Of a stretch of DNA of 64,000 nucleotides, positions 11,515 to 22,496 are shown piece after piece. The DNA is taken from the NCBI GenBank assembly GCA_032716605.1, contig CM064573.1:6961107-7025106 (forward strand). The letters are read 5' to 3'. The stretch comes from Paralithodes platypus (taxonomy: Eukaryota; Arthropoda; Malacostraca; Decapoda; Lithodidae). Made by a program: the position numbers and the translations under genes. A model generated the notes under the pieces. The model was not told the DNA's origin and made no database searches. It saw nothing but the letters and a program-made list of their open reading frames with translations. Every line of letters starts with the position of its first letter. Positions within the stretch are counted from its first letter, which is position 1.

Positions 11515-11668
11515 TGTTTTGGCATTTCGGTGTGCTGTGGTAGTGCACTGAAACTAGGTACAGCACAAATTCCATCCCAATAATATCCTCCCATTGACAT
11601 ATCGGGATTCGAACCCGAGTTCATTGGATTACCAGTCCAGTGGCAAGACCACTCTGCCACATCCACCT
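11515..11668 (-). repeat. tRNA-Thr-like SINE head and body, family S3
   Basis: On the minus strand GGTGGATGTGGCAGAGTGG (box A) and GGGTTCGAATCCCG (box B) frame an anticodon arm with loop CTGGTAA, giving a GGT anticodon if read as a tRNA. The 3' acceptor strand does not pair with the 5' strand, and a body (ATTGGGATGGAATTTGTGCT onward) follows, so this is a SINE or tRNA pseudogene rather than a working tRNA gene. Confidence 0.7.
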
Positions 11669-12004
11669 AATAAATTAATTAGGAAAGGAGAATGAATGAT
11701 AAATGTTTTATAACACTTATCTCGCGCCCACTCACACTCACTCTCTCTCTCTCTCTCTTTCAGGAAAAACAGTCAGAAAACCTACAAATTATGAATAAGA
11801 ACATGTAAGACGATGAATAATAAACTCTAAAAGGAAGGAAGCCATGAAAGAATATGTTAAAAGTTGCCATATAAGAGAACATGGTGGTAAGATACTGTAT
11901 ATTACGTCATAAAGGTGAGACACGACGCAGGGAATGAGAGAACAGGGGAGACAAACTGGAAAATGGCTAACACATTACGTTTTTTTTTAAAGAATACGTC
12001 TCCT

Positions 12005-12431
12005 TTAACCCTTTCGCTGCGGGTGACGTTCTGGGACGTCCTGGCAATTTGCAGCAATTTCCAGGCTTTAAAAGCCTGTAAAAACAGTAAAAATCGAGTG
12101 TCAGTGGCGGGAGCGTGAGGGGCCCACCTCAAACCCTCAGAGCAGCCAGCGGCCCACTGAGGTAGACTGTGTCTCGCGCGGGTCTCTCACTGCCTCTCAA
12201 AACAGTGTAGCCAAGCGAGCGAGTGATAACAAATAGGGTTTCCCGCGTTTCACTGGCATTGCTGCGGGTGAACCAGGCCACGTATGAGGCCCGTTCTGGT
12301 CTCATTTTGAAGCTATTTTCGCCTAGTTTTCGGCAGAATACAGTTCATTTAATGCAGATGCTTGATTTATCATTCAGGAGTGCCTGAATATGCCCTAAAT
12401 AGCCCAAAACACCCCGCAGAGAAAGGGTTAA
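12005..12431. mobile_element. piggyBac-like MITE with TTAA target duplication
   Basis: TTAA at 12005-12008 and at 12428-12431 flank a 419-bp element whose ends are inverted repeats: CCCTTTCGCTGCGGGT on the left and, reverse-complemented, CCCTTTCTCTGCGGGGT on the right. TTAA duplication and a CCC(T)-type terminus are the hallmarks of the piggyBac superfamily. No transposase frame is present, so it is non-autonomous. The single-copy evidence in this window is the terminal symmetry; other genomic copies would confirm it. Confidence 0.75.
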
Positions 12432-13008
12432 GGGGGAGGTAGTCGCAATTCTCCCTCATGTTTAGTCCCTTAGTCCCCTTAGTTTTGAGATTTTAAGACA
12501 TTCGTTCCATTAGTTTGGCAATTTTAAGGCATTTCGCCCCAATTCTTTGTCAATATAAGACAATTCGTACATTTTAGGTGTTGATTTATTTCTTGGCGAG
12601 CGATAGCGTGCCTGTAATATGGTAGTAACCGGCTTTTGGCCGGGACATTTTGTTATCGAAAAATTTACAAATATTTGTTGATAGAGGGTCTTTGGGGGTG
12701 TTATTTAAGAGAGTGTACGGGGACCTCAAGGTTGCAGAAACTCCTCTGTGGCAGCAGCTGGTATTACAGTTAACATATATCACTGTACTGAACATAGCCT
12801 ATTATGTAGAGATGTGGTAACTTGGTATAACATGCTAACATCTCTGGTCAGAGTTATCCTTATCTATAACAGCAAATAACTACATAAAACACCTGAACAA
12901 ACCTTATGCCCACTGTTGGTAAGGTATGACCCCCCCTCTCCCGAGTTCAAACGTACACTCGCAAATACAGTATTCCTCCGTGTTATGGTGAATGTTGTAG
13001 AGAGAAAA
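12432..13008. other. Non-coding stretch, no gene recognised
   Basis: Includes short TTTTAAGACATTCGTTCC-like words repeated three times at 12490-12570 (AAGACATTCG, AAGGCATTTCG, AAGACAATTCG). No coding signal. Confidence 0.4.
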
Positions 13009-13086
<78 letters not shown>

Positions 13087-13087
13087 A
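13008..13087. repeat. (GT)n-(GA)n compound microsatellite
   Basis: About thirty GT units followed by GA units; the apparent reading frames through it are repeat translations. Confidence 0.98.
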
Positions 13088-13224
13088 GACCGTGTTCTGT
13101 TCTTGCTCATATGGTTATTTCAGTAAACTTGTGGAGAATTATTGAAGTTTTCTCGCAAACATTTGTATTTTTCTTGCATCAGCCTCAAGGTGCGAATAAT
13201 GTCTTGTGTCATATGTTTCGGGAT

Positions 13225-13541
13225 AATGTATTACATTATTCGTATATTATATCTTAATGAGGCTGTACGTCTGCGTGTCACTTTTAATTATGATATTCCA
13301 GATAATACCAATTTAACTTAAGCATAACATTTAGATTACTTGACATTCACAGTTACTACTACTAATAATAATAATATTAACAACAATGTATTACATTATT
13401 CGTATATTATATCTTAATGAGGCTGTACGTCTGCGTGTCACTTTTAATTATGATATTACTAATACCAATTTAACTTAAGCATAACATTTAGATTACTTGA
13501 CATTCACAGTTACTACTACTAATAATAATAATATTAACAAC
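13225..13541. repeat. 160-bp tandem duplication
   Basis: The block starting AATGTATTACATTATTCGTA at 13225 is repeated starting at 13385. The copies are nearly identical; the visible difference is ATTCCAGATAATACC against ATTACTAATACC. Both end in a (TAA)n-like tract, which probably mediated the duplication. Confidence 0.95.
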
Positions 13542-13544
13542 AAT

Positions 13545-14105
13545 AATTATAATAATGTTTTGTTTACTTTTATAATGTCAACTAAATGCGTGCACAAATA
13601 CCGGTATAGAACTATTACAATGTTCGCATTATATATACAGTAATTTGCTGGAGGTTATTACTGGTACTATTATTATGGTATGTAAAACCATATCCCTTCC
13701 CAACGTATGACACATAATACGAGTGCCGGTACAGAGCCAGATTACAGACGTAAATTATATGTTCCCTTTTGCAACATTTATCCTTGCAACATATCATTAT
13801 TTCTGGCCTAACTACAACATTAAACTCGTACATTGCATCATCATATATTGAGTTTACTACGAACATATCGGTTTTCCTGCATTCCTTTCGCACTTATCTG
13901 AAATTTCATATATGGATTTCATAACTTCCAAATTACTGTCTATCCAGCTTATGAAGGACATATAGCTAGCAATGGGCATCCTGCTTCCTCATAGCAGTCT
14001 TTACAGTTTATAGTTAAATGGTCTTGAAATACTTACACTAATACTATATGGGCGTTATAAGTTTGAATCGTGTCGTAAGTCATTGTGTGACTTCCTAACT
14101 CTGAT
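13545..14105. other. Non-coding stretch, no gene recognised
   Basis: A minus-strand frame of about 90 codons at 13615-13893 has no recognisable motif and no supporting context; treated as chance. Confidence 0.35.
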
Positions 14106-14114
14106 GCATACACT

Positions 14115-14463
14115 GCCCCCCCTAAGGAGACAACCTTATACAAATCCGGGTGGATGGGACTGTCAGCCTTGGTTGGCAACCTGTCTAGGGGAGTAAACCT
14201 GATACATATCCGTACTGCTTACCTAAGGGTAAGGCAGGTTAGTGGATGGATTAGCCGAACACCACTGTAGAAAAATAGTGCTAACAAGATACATAGAGGG
14301 CCTCAGAGTTGGACGGATCCTAAATTGAGTGGTCAATCCTGTAAGTCCTTCAATAAACTGGCTCAGGTTGTCCCTCTCACAGGGAATAGGTCCGCTTGGG
14401 GCATTCTGTGTATGGCCACCCTCGTAAGGGGAGTAAGGCGTCCGGCAATATATAGATAGATAG
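14115..14463 (+). repeat. GATA-tailed retroelement 3' end
   Basis: A G/C-richer block without a frame ends GGCGTCCGGCAATATATAGATAGATAGA. The terminus resembles the GGCAATA(GATA)n ends of the LINE fragments at 5906 and 11512, although the preceding sequence differs. Probably the 3' UTR of a related LINE or a SINE borrowing its tail. Confidence 0.55.
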
Positions 14464-14479
14464 ACCTCAAGCTTGTTCT

Positions 14480-14745
14480 ACTGCTGTTCACAATAAGGAG
14501 GAAGCATACAGACGGTACCATCACCTTCAAACTCAAGAATCTCGCTCTTTTTTGTTTCTGCCCCGAATCAACCCAAATCTTTTCTTCGACTCGCCAACAA
14601 TTCTTTCATCAACAATAGATGTTCTGAACTTTCCAACTCAAGCTTTTCCCAAACTTTCTGGAATCTAGCCAAAAACCTCTCCAACCGTTTTAGTCCCTCC
14701 TCTTCCTGATAATGAACAGCTTTTTGCTTCGTTACGTGATGAACT
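14480..14745 (+). pseudogene. LINE family D fragment (endonuclease/RT linker)
   Basis: The sequence is clearly homologous, though diverged, to the complement of about 39075-39290 in the family D LINE: AATAAGGAGGAAGCATACAG, TTTCTGCCCCGAATCAA, CTTTCATCAACAATAGATG and TTTCTGGAATCTAGCC all align in order. This is the linker between endonuclease and reverse transcriptase. Several in-frame stops are present. It is an older, plus-strand copy of the same family. Confidence 0.8.
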
Positions 14746-14884
14746 TAACGAAATGTACTTAAATTAAAAATATCAATTGTCTTATACTAGGGTACCCCAT
14801 TATCTTGTTGTGAATGATGGCGAGAACGTTATACAGTATATCTGGATAATTAAATGGCAACCACTACTGACTGCCGTTGAAATT

Positions 14885-14889
14885 ACACA

Positions 14890-14929
<40 letters not shown>

Positions 14930-14932
14930 ACA

Positions 14933-15027
<95 letters not shown>
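14885..15027. repeat. (CA)n microsatellite
   Basis: Almost pure CA over 140 bases, with one CCACACCACA interruption near 14930. Confidence 0.98.
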
Positions 15028-15028
<1 letters not shown>

Positions 15029-15112
15029 TCTCTCTCTTGAGCCAACAATAATACAGAGCTGGATAATCTGTATTATGTTACGGAAGCGTGAATTGCCAAG
15101 ACAAGTGATGAG

Positions 15113-15197
15113 ATGAGAGAGAGAGAGAGAGGTTATGCAAACCGGAGATAAGAGGAAACGATAAAGAGGAAACTCTGAAGTAGTGTGCAAAACAATC

Positions 15198-15259
<62 letters not shown>

Positions 15260-15323
15260 TATGCAAACCGGAGATAAGAGGAAACGATAAAGAGGAAACT
15301 CTGAAGTAGTGTGCAAAACAACC

Positions 15324-15361
<38 letters not shown>

Positions 15362-15426
15362 TATGCAAACCGGAGATAAGAGGAAACGATAAAGAGGAAA
15401 CTCTGAAGTAGTGTGCAAAACAAGCG

Positions 15427-15455
<29 letters not shown>
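15113..15455. repeat. Compound minisatellite: 72-bp core plus (GA)n, three units
   Basis: Cores beginning GGTTATGCAAACCGGAGATA at 15131, 15257 and 15359 are nearly identical and are separated by GA arrays of different lengths. The main visible core difference is at CAATCGCACA / CAACCGCACA / CAAGCGCACA. Translations in this region are repeat artefacts. Confidence 0.95.
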
Positions 15456-15458
<3 letters not shown>

Positions 15459-15459
<1 letters not shown>

Positions 15460-15467
15460 TATATACA

Positions 15468-15525
<58 letters not shown>

Positions 15526-15556
15526 TATATATATATATATATACTATATATATATT
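15459..15556. repeat. (AT)n microsatellite
   Basis: Two AT arrays separated by TACAGTATATA, directly following the GA compound array. Confidence 0.97.
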
Positions 15557-15589
15557 GAGAATATATCACAAATACACGTGAGCCACTAA

Positions 15590-15675
15590 ATGTTTCTAGT
15601 CTCTCAGTGGGGATCGAACCATCGACCATTTAATATTTAATATTCATTCCATTACCAATCCACCTAAGCTCGATA
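15590..15675 (-). repeat. tRNA-derived SINE head, family S4
   Basis: On the minus strand TTAGGTGGATTGGTAATGG is box A-like and GATGGTTCGATCCCC is a box B, about 45 bases apart. The arm between them is A/T-rich and does not fold as an anticodon arm, so a SINE head is more likely than a tRNA gene. The body is cut by the AT array at 15556. Confidence 0.6.
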
Positions 15676-15944
15676 ACTATACTACAACATATCAATTATC
15701 TATTACCCTTAACCCCGCCCTCTTTATCAGAAAATCGTTAATTCATTAATTTTAGTATTACAGATAAGGTAAATTATATTAAATTGTTCTAGTATGAATA
15801 TTTTCCATTTTATCTTAGGCTAGTCTTTTATATTTAAGTATGAATATATATAAAATAACAGAGACATACCCTTCCAGATACAGCCATGCTATAAATGCAC
15901 AATCAGTTACTCGCACTTGTTGGTACCATACCCAGTACTATATT
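15676..15944. other. Non-coding stretch, no gene recognised
   Basis: A/T-rich sequence between the SINE head and the gypsy remnant, followed at 15947-16010 by (GCTA)n and (CTCG)n simple repeat. Confidence 0.4.
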
Positions 15945-16007
15945 TAATAGCTAGCTAGCTAGCTAGCTAGCTCTCGCTCTCGCTCTCGCTCTCTCGCTCT
16001 CTCGCTC

Positions 16008-17688
16008 TCTCGGCTGCCGCCTGCCAGCGTTGTGCTCGCCGGCACGACAAGAACAAGTGCCCGGCTGAAGACTACACCTGCACTAACTGTGGCCGTCGTG
16101 GTCATAAGCCTAGGACTCCTGCTTGCCCTGCAGCCACCGCCCAGTGTCGTCGCTGCAACCATATGGGCCACTACGACAAATGCTGCAGATCTTCCAAGAC
16201 GCCCGCCACACAGGACAACGCCGCGCTTCCCCACAACAAGTCTACAGCAAAGAAGACCACAAGTTGCCGACGTGTGGGATCACCTGTTCAGGCACCCACA
16301 CTGACATCCGTGAGTCTCACCTACAGCGGCACCACTAGAAAACTCCACATGCTTCCTGACACAGGTGCAGACATCACAGTGATCGGCCGACGACACCTCG
16401 ACATACTTCGGATTCCTCTCAGCAGCCTACGACCTCCGCCTCCGACAACAACGCTCAACGCGGATGGCTCTGCAATGGCTCCTGCTTTGGGGACGTTTCA
16501 TGCACAACTTATCATCAGCAAACGCTCCTGTTCGGCCACAATCCAAGTCCGCGAGGGTGTTCAGACGCCGCTTCTGTCCAAACACCACTGTCAAGCATTG
16601 GCCATTATCTCAGCAGAATTCCCCAAGCCAATTCTACAGGTTAAACATATCTACAGGTGTAAGGAGCTACCCTTCACAGCCACCACATCACCTGCACAAG
16701 CCAAGGAGTTCTTTCTTCGAGAGTTCAAGGACGTTTTGGTCTCCAAGGAGGATCTCCAGACAGCTCCACTCAAGCCTATGAAGGGTCCCCCAATGCGGAT
16801 CCACCTCAAGGACGATGCCGTGCCTTTTGCCATCTACACCCCGTGGCAGATCCCCTTTGCTTTCAGGGACAAAGTTAAGCAGGAGCTGGACTCGCTAGTG
16901 GCACAAGGTATCATTAAACCGGCCGGCGATGGAACCTTCAGAGGTGGTGCCACCCCCTCGTCGTCGTCGCCAAGCCCAACGCCGAAGTTCGCCTCACCGT
17001 AGACCTCACCAAGCTCAACTGCCAAGTTTCCCGCCCAGCCCACCCCTCACCGACGCCTTTCGAAGCGATCCGCAGTGTGGCCCCGCAGGCGAAATTCTTC
17101 ACGACGGCAGACGCCCTGAGTGGATATTGGCAAATGAAACTTGCGGAGGAGGACCAGCATCTCACAACTTTCATCACTCCTTATGGCCATTTCCAACACT
17201 GTAGAGGTCAATGGGTTTCGCTGCGGACAGGTGACGCCTTCTGCCTTCGCGGTGATAGGGCCCTCCAAGGGGTGCAAAATTGTGCCAAGGTTGTCGACGA
17301 CGTGCTGCTCTACGACGAGGACTTCAACACACATCTTCAGCGTATCCATGAAGTGCTCATACGGTGCCGCGACAGTGGAATCACACTCAACAAGGACAAG
17401 TTCGTGGTCGCCGCACCCAGTGTGAACTTCTGTGGGTACACGCTCTCAGGTGAGGGCATCTCGGCTGACCCTGGCAAAGTCGGAGCGATCAAGGACTTCC
17501 CGACACCAGCCAACATCACCGATCTTCGCTCCTTCATGGGTTTGGTGAACCAGCTGGCGGAGTTCACCCCCGACATCGCCACTGCCGCTCAGCCCCTACG
17601 CCCCCTGATGAGCCCGAAGAGGTCGTTTATGTGGACCGCTGACCATGATGAGGCTTTCCGCCGGGAAATATTTTGCAACATTATTTGA
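16008..17688 (+). pseudogene. Ty3/gypsy-type gag-pol remnant
   Basis: Fragment of an LTR retrotransposon. In order: three Cys/His knuckles of a nucleocapsid (around 16020-16190; CTNCGRRGH and CRRCNHMGH are the clearest), an aspartic protease with DTGAD at about 16360, and a reverse transcriptase from about 16690. The frame changes near 16945, after the GIIKPAGDGTFRG region, and is open again at 17077-17688 (FFTTADALSGYWQMKL, then VVDDVLLYDE where YVDD is usual, and the connection GLVNQLAEFTPDIATAAQPL). A short internal part between the finger and palm blocks (17200-17275) looks damaged: the usual GFGNAPATFQ-like segment is not readable. RNase H, integrase and both LTRs are absent; the element ends abruptly at about 17670 in A/T-rich DNA. 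It is GC-rich unlike its surroundings. Confidence 0.9.
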
Positions 17689-17689
17689 C

Positions 17690-18960
17690 TTTGCATGGCC
17701 TTAGTAGGTGTACATAACTTACGGTTTATTTTCTTCTAAAGTGCTTTAGGGCTATGAATAATAGTTATACGAATAGCTAATTTTATGAGAAAGAAATCAA
17801 AACAACCCCAAAGTCCCTACTCATAATAGTTGTATTAATACAAATATTTATAAATATGCATTCTTCAGACATGATTTCTAGCACTCGTAAACTCCGGAGT
17901 TAAGAGAGTGAACCACTTTCAATCGTAAATATATAAGCTACAGAATAAACGTTTTTATAATATTGAGTGTATATTAATATTTTTTGGCTATTTTTTTAAT
18001 ATTTTTTCTTATCTTTGTTACAAGGACAATTATTCGATAGGCTTAGTTCTATTGAAATTGAATAGTTGTATTTAGCCAAACTTCGAACATATTATCACAC
18101 ATATACAGTATGATACTATTAAAATAAATACGTGATTTGTGATGTACAGTATATATATTTTCTTAACTTAACTTTGAAGATTGATATGAATTACTTCTAC
18201 ATCCCAAAGTTATCATCACCTGACCATGGCACTAGCCAAGAATCTGCGCGGCACGTAACCTTCACTCTCAAAATATTAGGGCTCCACATTTTCTGGTAAG
18301 TAATGTAGGAGAGGCGTTGGTGGATCCCCTGAGGCTACCCCCACCTGAGATATGACCTACCCTGGGACCACTTTACCTACTGCACCCTTTATGGGAAGCA
18401 TGCAATATTACTGGTACATACCGGTACATAAACATTCATACAGTTAACCAGTCGGAGAACAATAATAGTATGTCCAACTATTCTGGACTCCAGTTGTTTG
18501 TAAGACAGTCAACAGCAAGAGTTTCTTGGTTGCCTCAACTACTGTACAACTTCCCTCACTCAACACATGGAAAAGGAACCAACGTCTTTACTCAGACACT
18601 CACTACGAGTTTTATTATTTTAGATTAATTTAGTTCTGATCTATTACTAACATTATATCAATAACAAATATCAATAAGATGGTGTCAAGGTAAATATTAT
18701 AATTATACATGGTGAAATGGGTATTAGTAATTTCCATATATAATTAATAAATATAGTGTACAGAAACATTACTCTAATGACACATGCGGCATGAATAATT
18801 TGGGAAACTGAATTTTAACTCCACGTATTATGCCATTGTTCCCAGTCCTATGTTGTTATTTTTGCCGTCTATTCCCAGACAGTGTTAGCCTCCCACAGAG
18901 TCGTGTTGACCAGACCAACAGATGTTACAACAACAGCCAATACTAAAAATTACTCCTACT
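17690..18960. other. Non-coding A/T-rich stretch, no gene recognised
   Basis: No frame, RNA or defined repeat. The gypsy fragment has no recognisable LTR here. Confidence 0.45.
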
Positions 18961-19085
18961 TTAAGTGGTTAATTTCCATATAAGAGAGTTTAACAATAAT
19001 ATCACACGAAATGTTAGTTTAATTTGTTTCCATTTCTTATATGCAGGCGATCAAAACATCCTGAAGATTCATCTATTCACCCCCC

Positions 19086-19087
<2 letters not shown>

Positions 19088-19122
<35 letters not shown>
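19088..19122. repeat. (CT)n microsatellite
   Basis: About sixteen CT units. Confidence 0.95.
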
Positions 19123-19123
<1 letters not shown>

Positions 19124-19625
19124 ATCTCTAGCTCTCCATATAACACACCTTTTGTCTTACTCTCAAAACACTTCACAACATATTCTCATTTGCAGGTATT
19201 CATTAATGCAAACCTGTTTTCTCTGACACACACACACACAGACCACAAAAACTCCCACACACCATCACACAAAGGAGTCTGAAGATATTTTAGTCATTCA
19301 AGCATCCACTACAAAAATACATATATCCCTTTATGTTGACATTATCTTGACGTGTAATTTATTCATATGATTTTTGTTTTGTCAAATGTGTGGCAGTGTA
19401 TGTGAGTAAAGGACAATAGATAGAAAGGTGATTTATTTAATACAGACAAAAGGTGACTATGAATGGTTGAATGAGAGTAGATAATAGTGGTAGAATTTCC
19501 ATAGGTTGTGATTACAATATTGTTAAATGTATCCGTGAATCTCTCTCTCTCTCTCTCTCTTCCAGACTCGCCCATGGTGAATCTCTACACCCGTGCCAAG
19601 ATTATACAATGTAATGAGAGAGAGA

Positions 19626-20013
19626 GAGAGAGTACAAAGGAGTACAAAGGAAATCAAGCAACAACAGGTCTAGTGACCCTTCTAGGCTGCTTGTCCTCCA
19701 AAACACTGAGGATCAGGTGTCCAAACAGTGGTTTAGAGTGGGTAAGGGAACATTGGAAAGGGAACTACTGCCCTGGAACTAATGTCCGTGGCAGGACTAG
19801 GAAGTTAGTAGGGGTCATATGGGTTAGTAACTGAGGGGAGGATAAAATAAAGGTATTCATTTACAAACGCAGTCAGTCGAGGGTTTGATGCGAGATATTT
19901 GTCTATGCGGAGTTTAAATGAATCAACGGTGATGCACTCTATAACGTCTCGGGGAAGCCCATTCCACAAGTTGACAACTCGATTGAAGAAGAAATTCTTA
20001 GATTCGTGTGAGT
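19626..20013 (-). mobile_element. CR1 LINE 3' end (copy 2a), 5'-truncated
   Basis: Nearly identical to the 3' part of the copies at 20704 and 52905: the 3' UTR and the last codons of ORF2. On the plus strand it opens with two GTACAAAGGA units, that is a terminal (TCCTTTGTAC)n on the element's own strand, as expected for CR1 elements, which end in short tandem repeats and not poly(A). It abuts a (GA)n tract at 19614-19632 and stops at GAGTTAAAA, where the minisatellite starts. Confidence 0.88.
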
Positions 20014-20017
20014 TAAA

Positions 20018-20703
20018 ATATGTGGTAGACAGTGTGTAAGACAGTAGATGATGTGGTAGACAGTGTGTAAGACAGTAGAGGATGTGGTAGACAGTAGAGG
20101 ATGTGGTAGACAGTGTGTAAGACAGTAGAGGATGTGGTAGACAGTGTGTAAGTCAGTAGAGGATGTGGTAGACAGTGTGTAAGACAGTAGAGGATGTGGT
20201 AGACAGTGTGTGACAATAGAGGATGTGGTAGACAGTGTGTAAGACAGTAGAGGATGTGGTAGACTGAGTAAGACAGTAGAGGATGTGGTAGACAGTGTGT
20301 AGATAGTAGAGGATGTGGTAGACAGTGTGTAAGACAGTAGAGGATGTGGTAGACAGTGTGTAAGACAGTAGAGGATGAGGTAGACAGTATAGGATGTGGT
20401 AGACACTGTGTAAGACAGTAGAGGATGTGGTAGACAGTATAGGATGTGGTAGACAGTGTGTAAGACAGTAGAGGATGTGGTAGACAGTGTGTAAGACAGT
20501 AGAGGATGTGGTAGACAGTGTGTTAGACAGTAGAGGATGTGGTAGACAGTATAGGATGTGGTAGACAGTGTGTAAGACAGTATAGGATGTGGTAGGCAGT
20601 AGAGGATGTGGTAGACAGTGTGTAAGACAGTAGAGGATGTGGTAGACAGTATAGGATGTGGTAGACAGTATAGGATATGGTAGACAGTGTGTAAGACAGT
20701 AGA
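20018..20703. repeat. 31/19-bp minisatellite between two CR1 3' ends
   Basis: Units of 31 bases (AGTGTGTAAGACAGTAGAGG plus ATGTGGTAGAC) alternate irregularly with 19-base units lacking the TGTGTAAGACAG part. Variants include AGTATAGG and AGTAGATG. The long apparent reading frames here (up to 256 codons) are repeat translations in all three frames. Confidence 0.97.
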
Positions 20704-22190
20704 GTACAAAGGAAATCAAGCAACAACAGATCTAGTGACCCTTCTAGGTTGCTTGTCCTCCAAAACACTGAGGATCAAGTGTCCAAACAGTGGTTTAGAG
20801 TGGGTAAGGGAACATTGGAAAGGGAATTACTGCCCTGGAACTAATATCCGTGGCAGGATTAGGAAGTTAGTAGGGGACAGATGGGTTAGTAACTGAGGGG
20901 GGGATAAAATAAAGTTATTCATTTACAAACGCAGTCAGTCGCGGGTTTGATGCGAGATATTTGTCTAGGCGGAGTTTAAATGAATCAACGGTGATGCAGT
21001 CTATAACGTTTCGGGGAAGCCCATTCCACAAGTTGACAACTCGATTGAAGAAGAAATTCTTAGATTCGTGTGAGTTAAAAGATTTACCAATAATTTTGCA
21101 ACCGTTTCCCCGCGTGTAATTAGATTGGTCGATAGTGAAGTACTTACTACAGTTCATATTGTCGATGCCTTTGATGATTTTGAACACTTGAATTAAGTCA
21201 CCTCTTAATATGCGCTGGGTTAAAGGAAATCAATTTAATTCTCTAAGACACTCTTCGTATGGTTTGTTCTTTAGGCTAGGTATCATTTTGATAACTCTAC
21301 GTTGAACTCGTTCTTGTTTGTTTATGTCTTTTTGGTAATAAGGGCACCAGCATTGAACGCAGTATTCCAGAAGAGGGCGGACTAAGGAATTGTAAAGGGT
21401 TAGGATAACATCTTTGGATTTATGCTCAAATGACCTGCCTATAAAGCCAATTATTTTGTTTGCCTTCTTAACAACTTCTGAACATTGTTGACTCGGTTTT
21501 AGGTTACTCGATATTGTTACTCCCAGATCGGATTCTCTGTTTACATTCTTAAGCTGAGTGCCATTCATCGAATAGTTTGCTTTCTCATTTAGGTATCCGA
21601 TATGTAGTACTTTACATTTATCCGCATTGAAACTCATTTGCCAATTTGGGCCCAATGTGACAATTTATCTAGATTGTGTTGCATATCGTCAACTTGTTCT
21701 TTTGAGAGTCCGCGATTTGCCAATTTTGTATCGTCAGCAAAAATTGAGATTGTACAGGTGAGACCCTCATCTATGTCGTTGATGTAAATTAGAAAGAGAA
21801 TTGGTCCTAGTACCGATCCCTGGGGTACCCCGCTACTTACATTGGTCCATTTAGATGCCTTACCGTTTATGACTACTCTTTGCTTTCTGTCGCTGAGCCA
21901 ATTTTCTATCCATTTCAACACACCATCTTGTATTCCATGCGCTTTTAGTTTTAGCAGTAAACGTTTGTGGGGAACTTTGTCAAAGGCCTTTTGAAAATCA
22001 AGGTATATAATATCTACAGCTTTACTCTCATCGTAGAGGTTGAGGATATCGTGGAAGAAGTCTAAGAGGTTTGTTAAACAGGAACGTTTTTTACGAAAGC
22101 TGTGTTGAGTATCTTTAAGTATGTTATTTTCCTCTAAGTGATTTACGAGTCTGTCTCTTATGAGTGTTTCTAACATATTACATACAATAT
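20704..22190 (-). pseudogene. CR1 LINE (copy 2b): 3' UTR and reverse transcriptase
   Basis: 5'-truncated CR1 copy with the reverse transcriptase in three frame segments: 22176-21634, 21655-21230 and 21187-20915. It carries [53 protein letters not shown] and FADDTK (catalytic ADD). Frame changes lie near 21650 and 21230. The 3' UTR is about 210 bases and ends in one GTACAAAGGA unit. The 5' end is lost at about 22190, a few bases before a (GA)n array. High similarity to the copies at 1 and 54 kb shows one family. Confidence 0.92.
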
Positions 22191-22206
22191 ATTACATTAC
22201 AGACAT

Positions 22207-22209
22207 TAC

Positions 22210-22261
<52 letters not shown>

Positions 22262-22470
22262 ACATAGAGCTACATAGATACACAGACCACACAGACCTCA
22301 AGGTCCTTACTAGGCAGTCTGGCCTTACAAACTATATATGTATATATGCATATACATACATATATACACATATACATACATATATACACCGGTACATACA
22401 TACCGGTACATACATATACACACATACATACATACATATATATACAGTATATACATACATACTGTACAGT
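22207..22470. repeat. (GA)n and (TATACA)n-type simple repeats
   Basis: GA array at 22211-22259, then a TATA/CATACA-rich array at 22335-22465 with ACCGGTACATACAT interruptions. Confidence 0.95.
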
Positions 22471-22496
22471 GCACACACATACATTTACATAACAAA

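Noticed and set aside
11590..11668. Functional tRNA-Thr gene on the minus strand
   Set aside because: The acceptor strands do not pair and the element continues into a SINE-like body.
14777..15629. His/Thr, Leu/Ser and Tyr/Ile repeat frames
   Set aside because: Translations of CA, GA and AT arrays and of the compound minisatellite.
20018..20703. Minus-strand frames of 256 and 188 codons
   Set aside because: They are translations of the 31/19-bp minisatellite, open in several frames at once with the same short peptide repeating.
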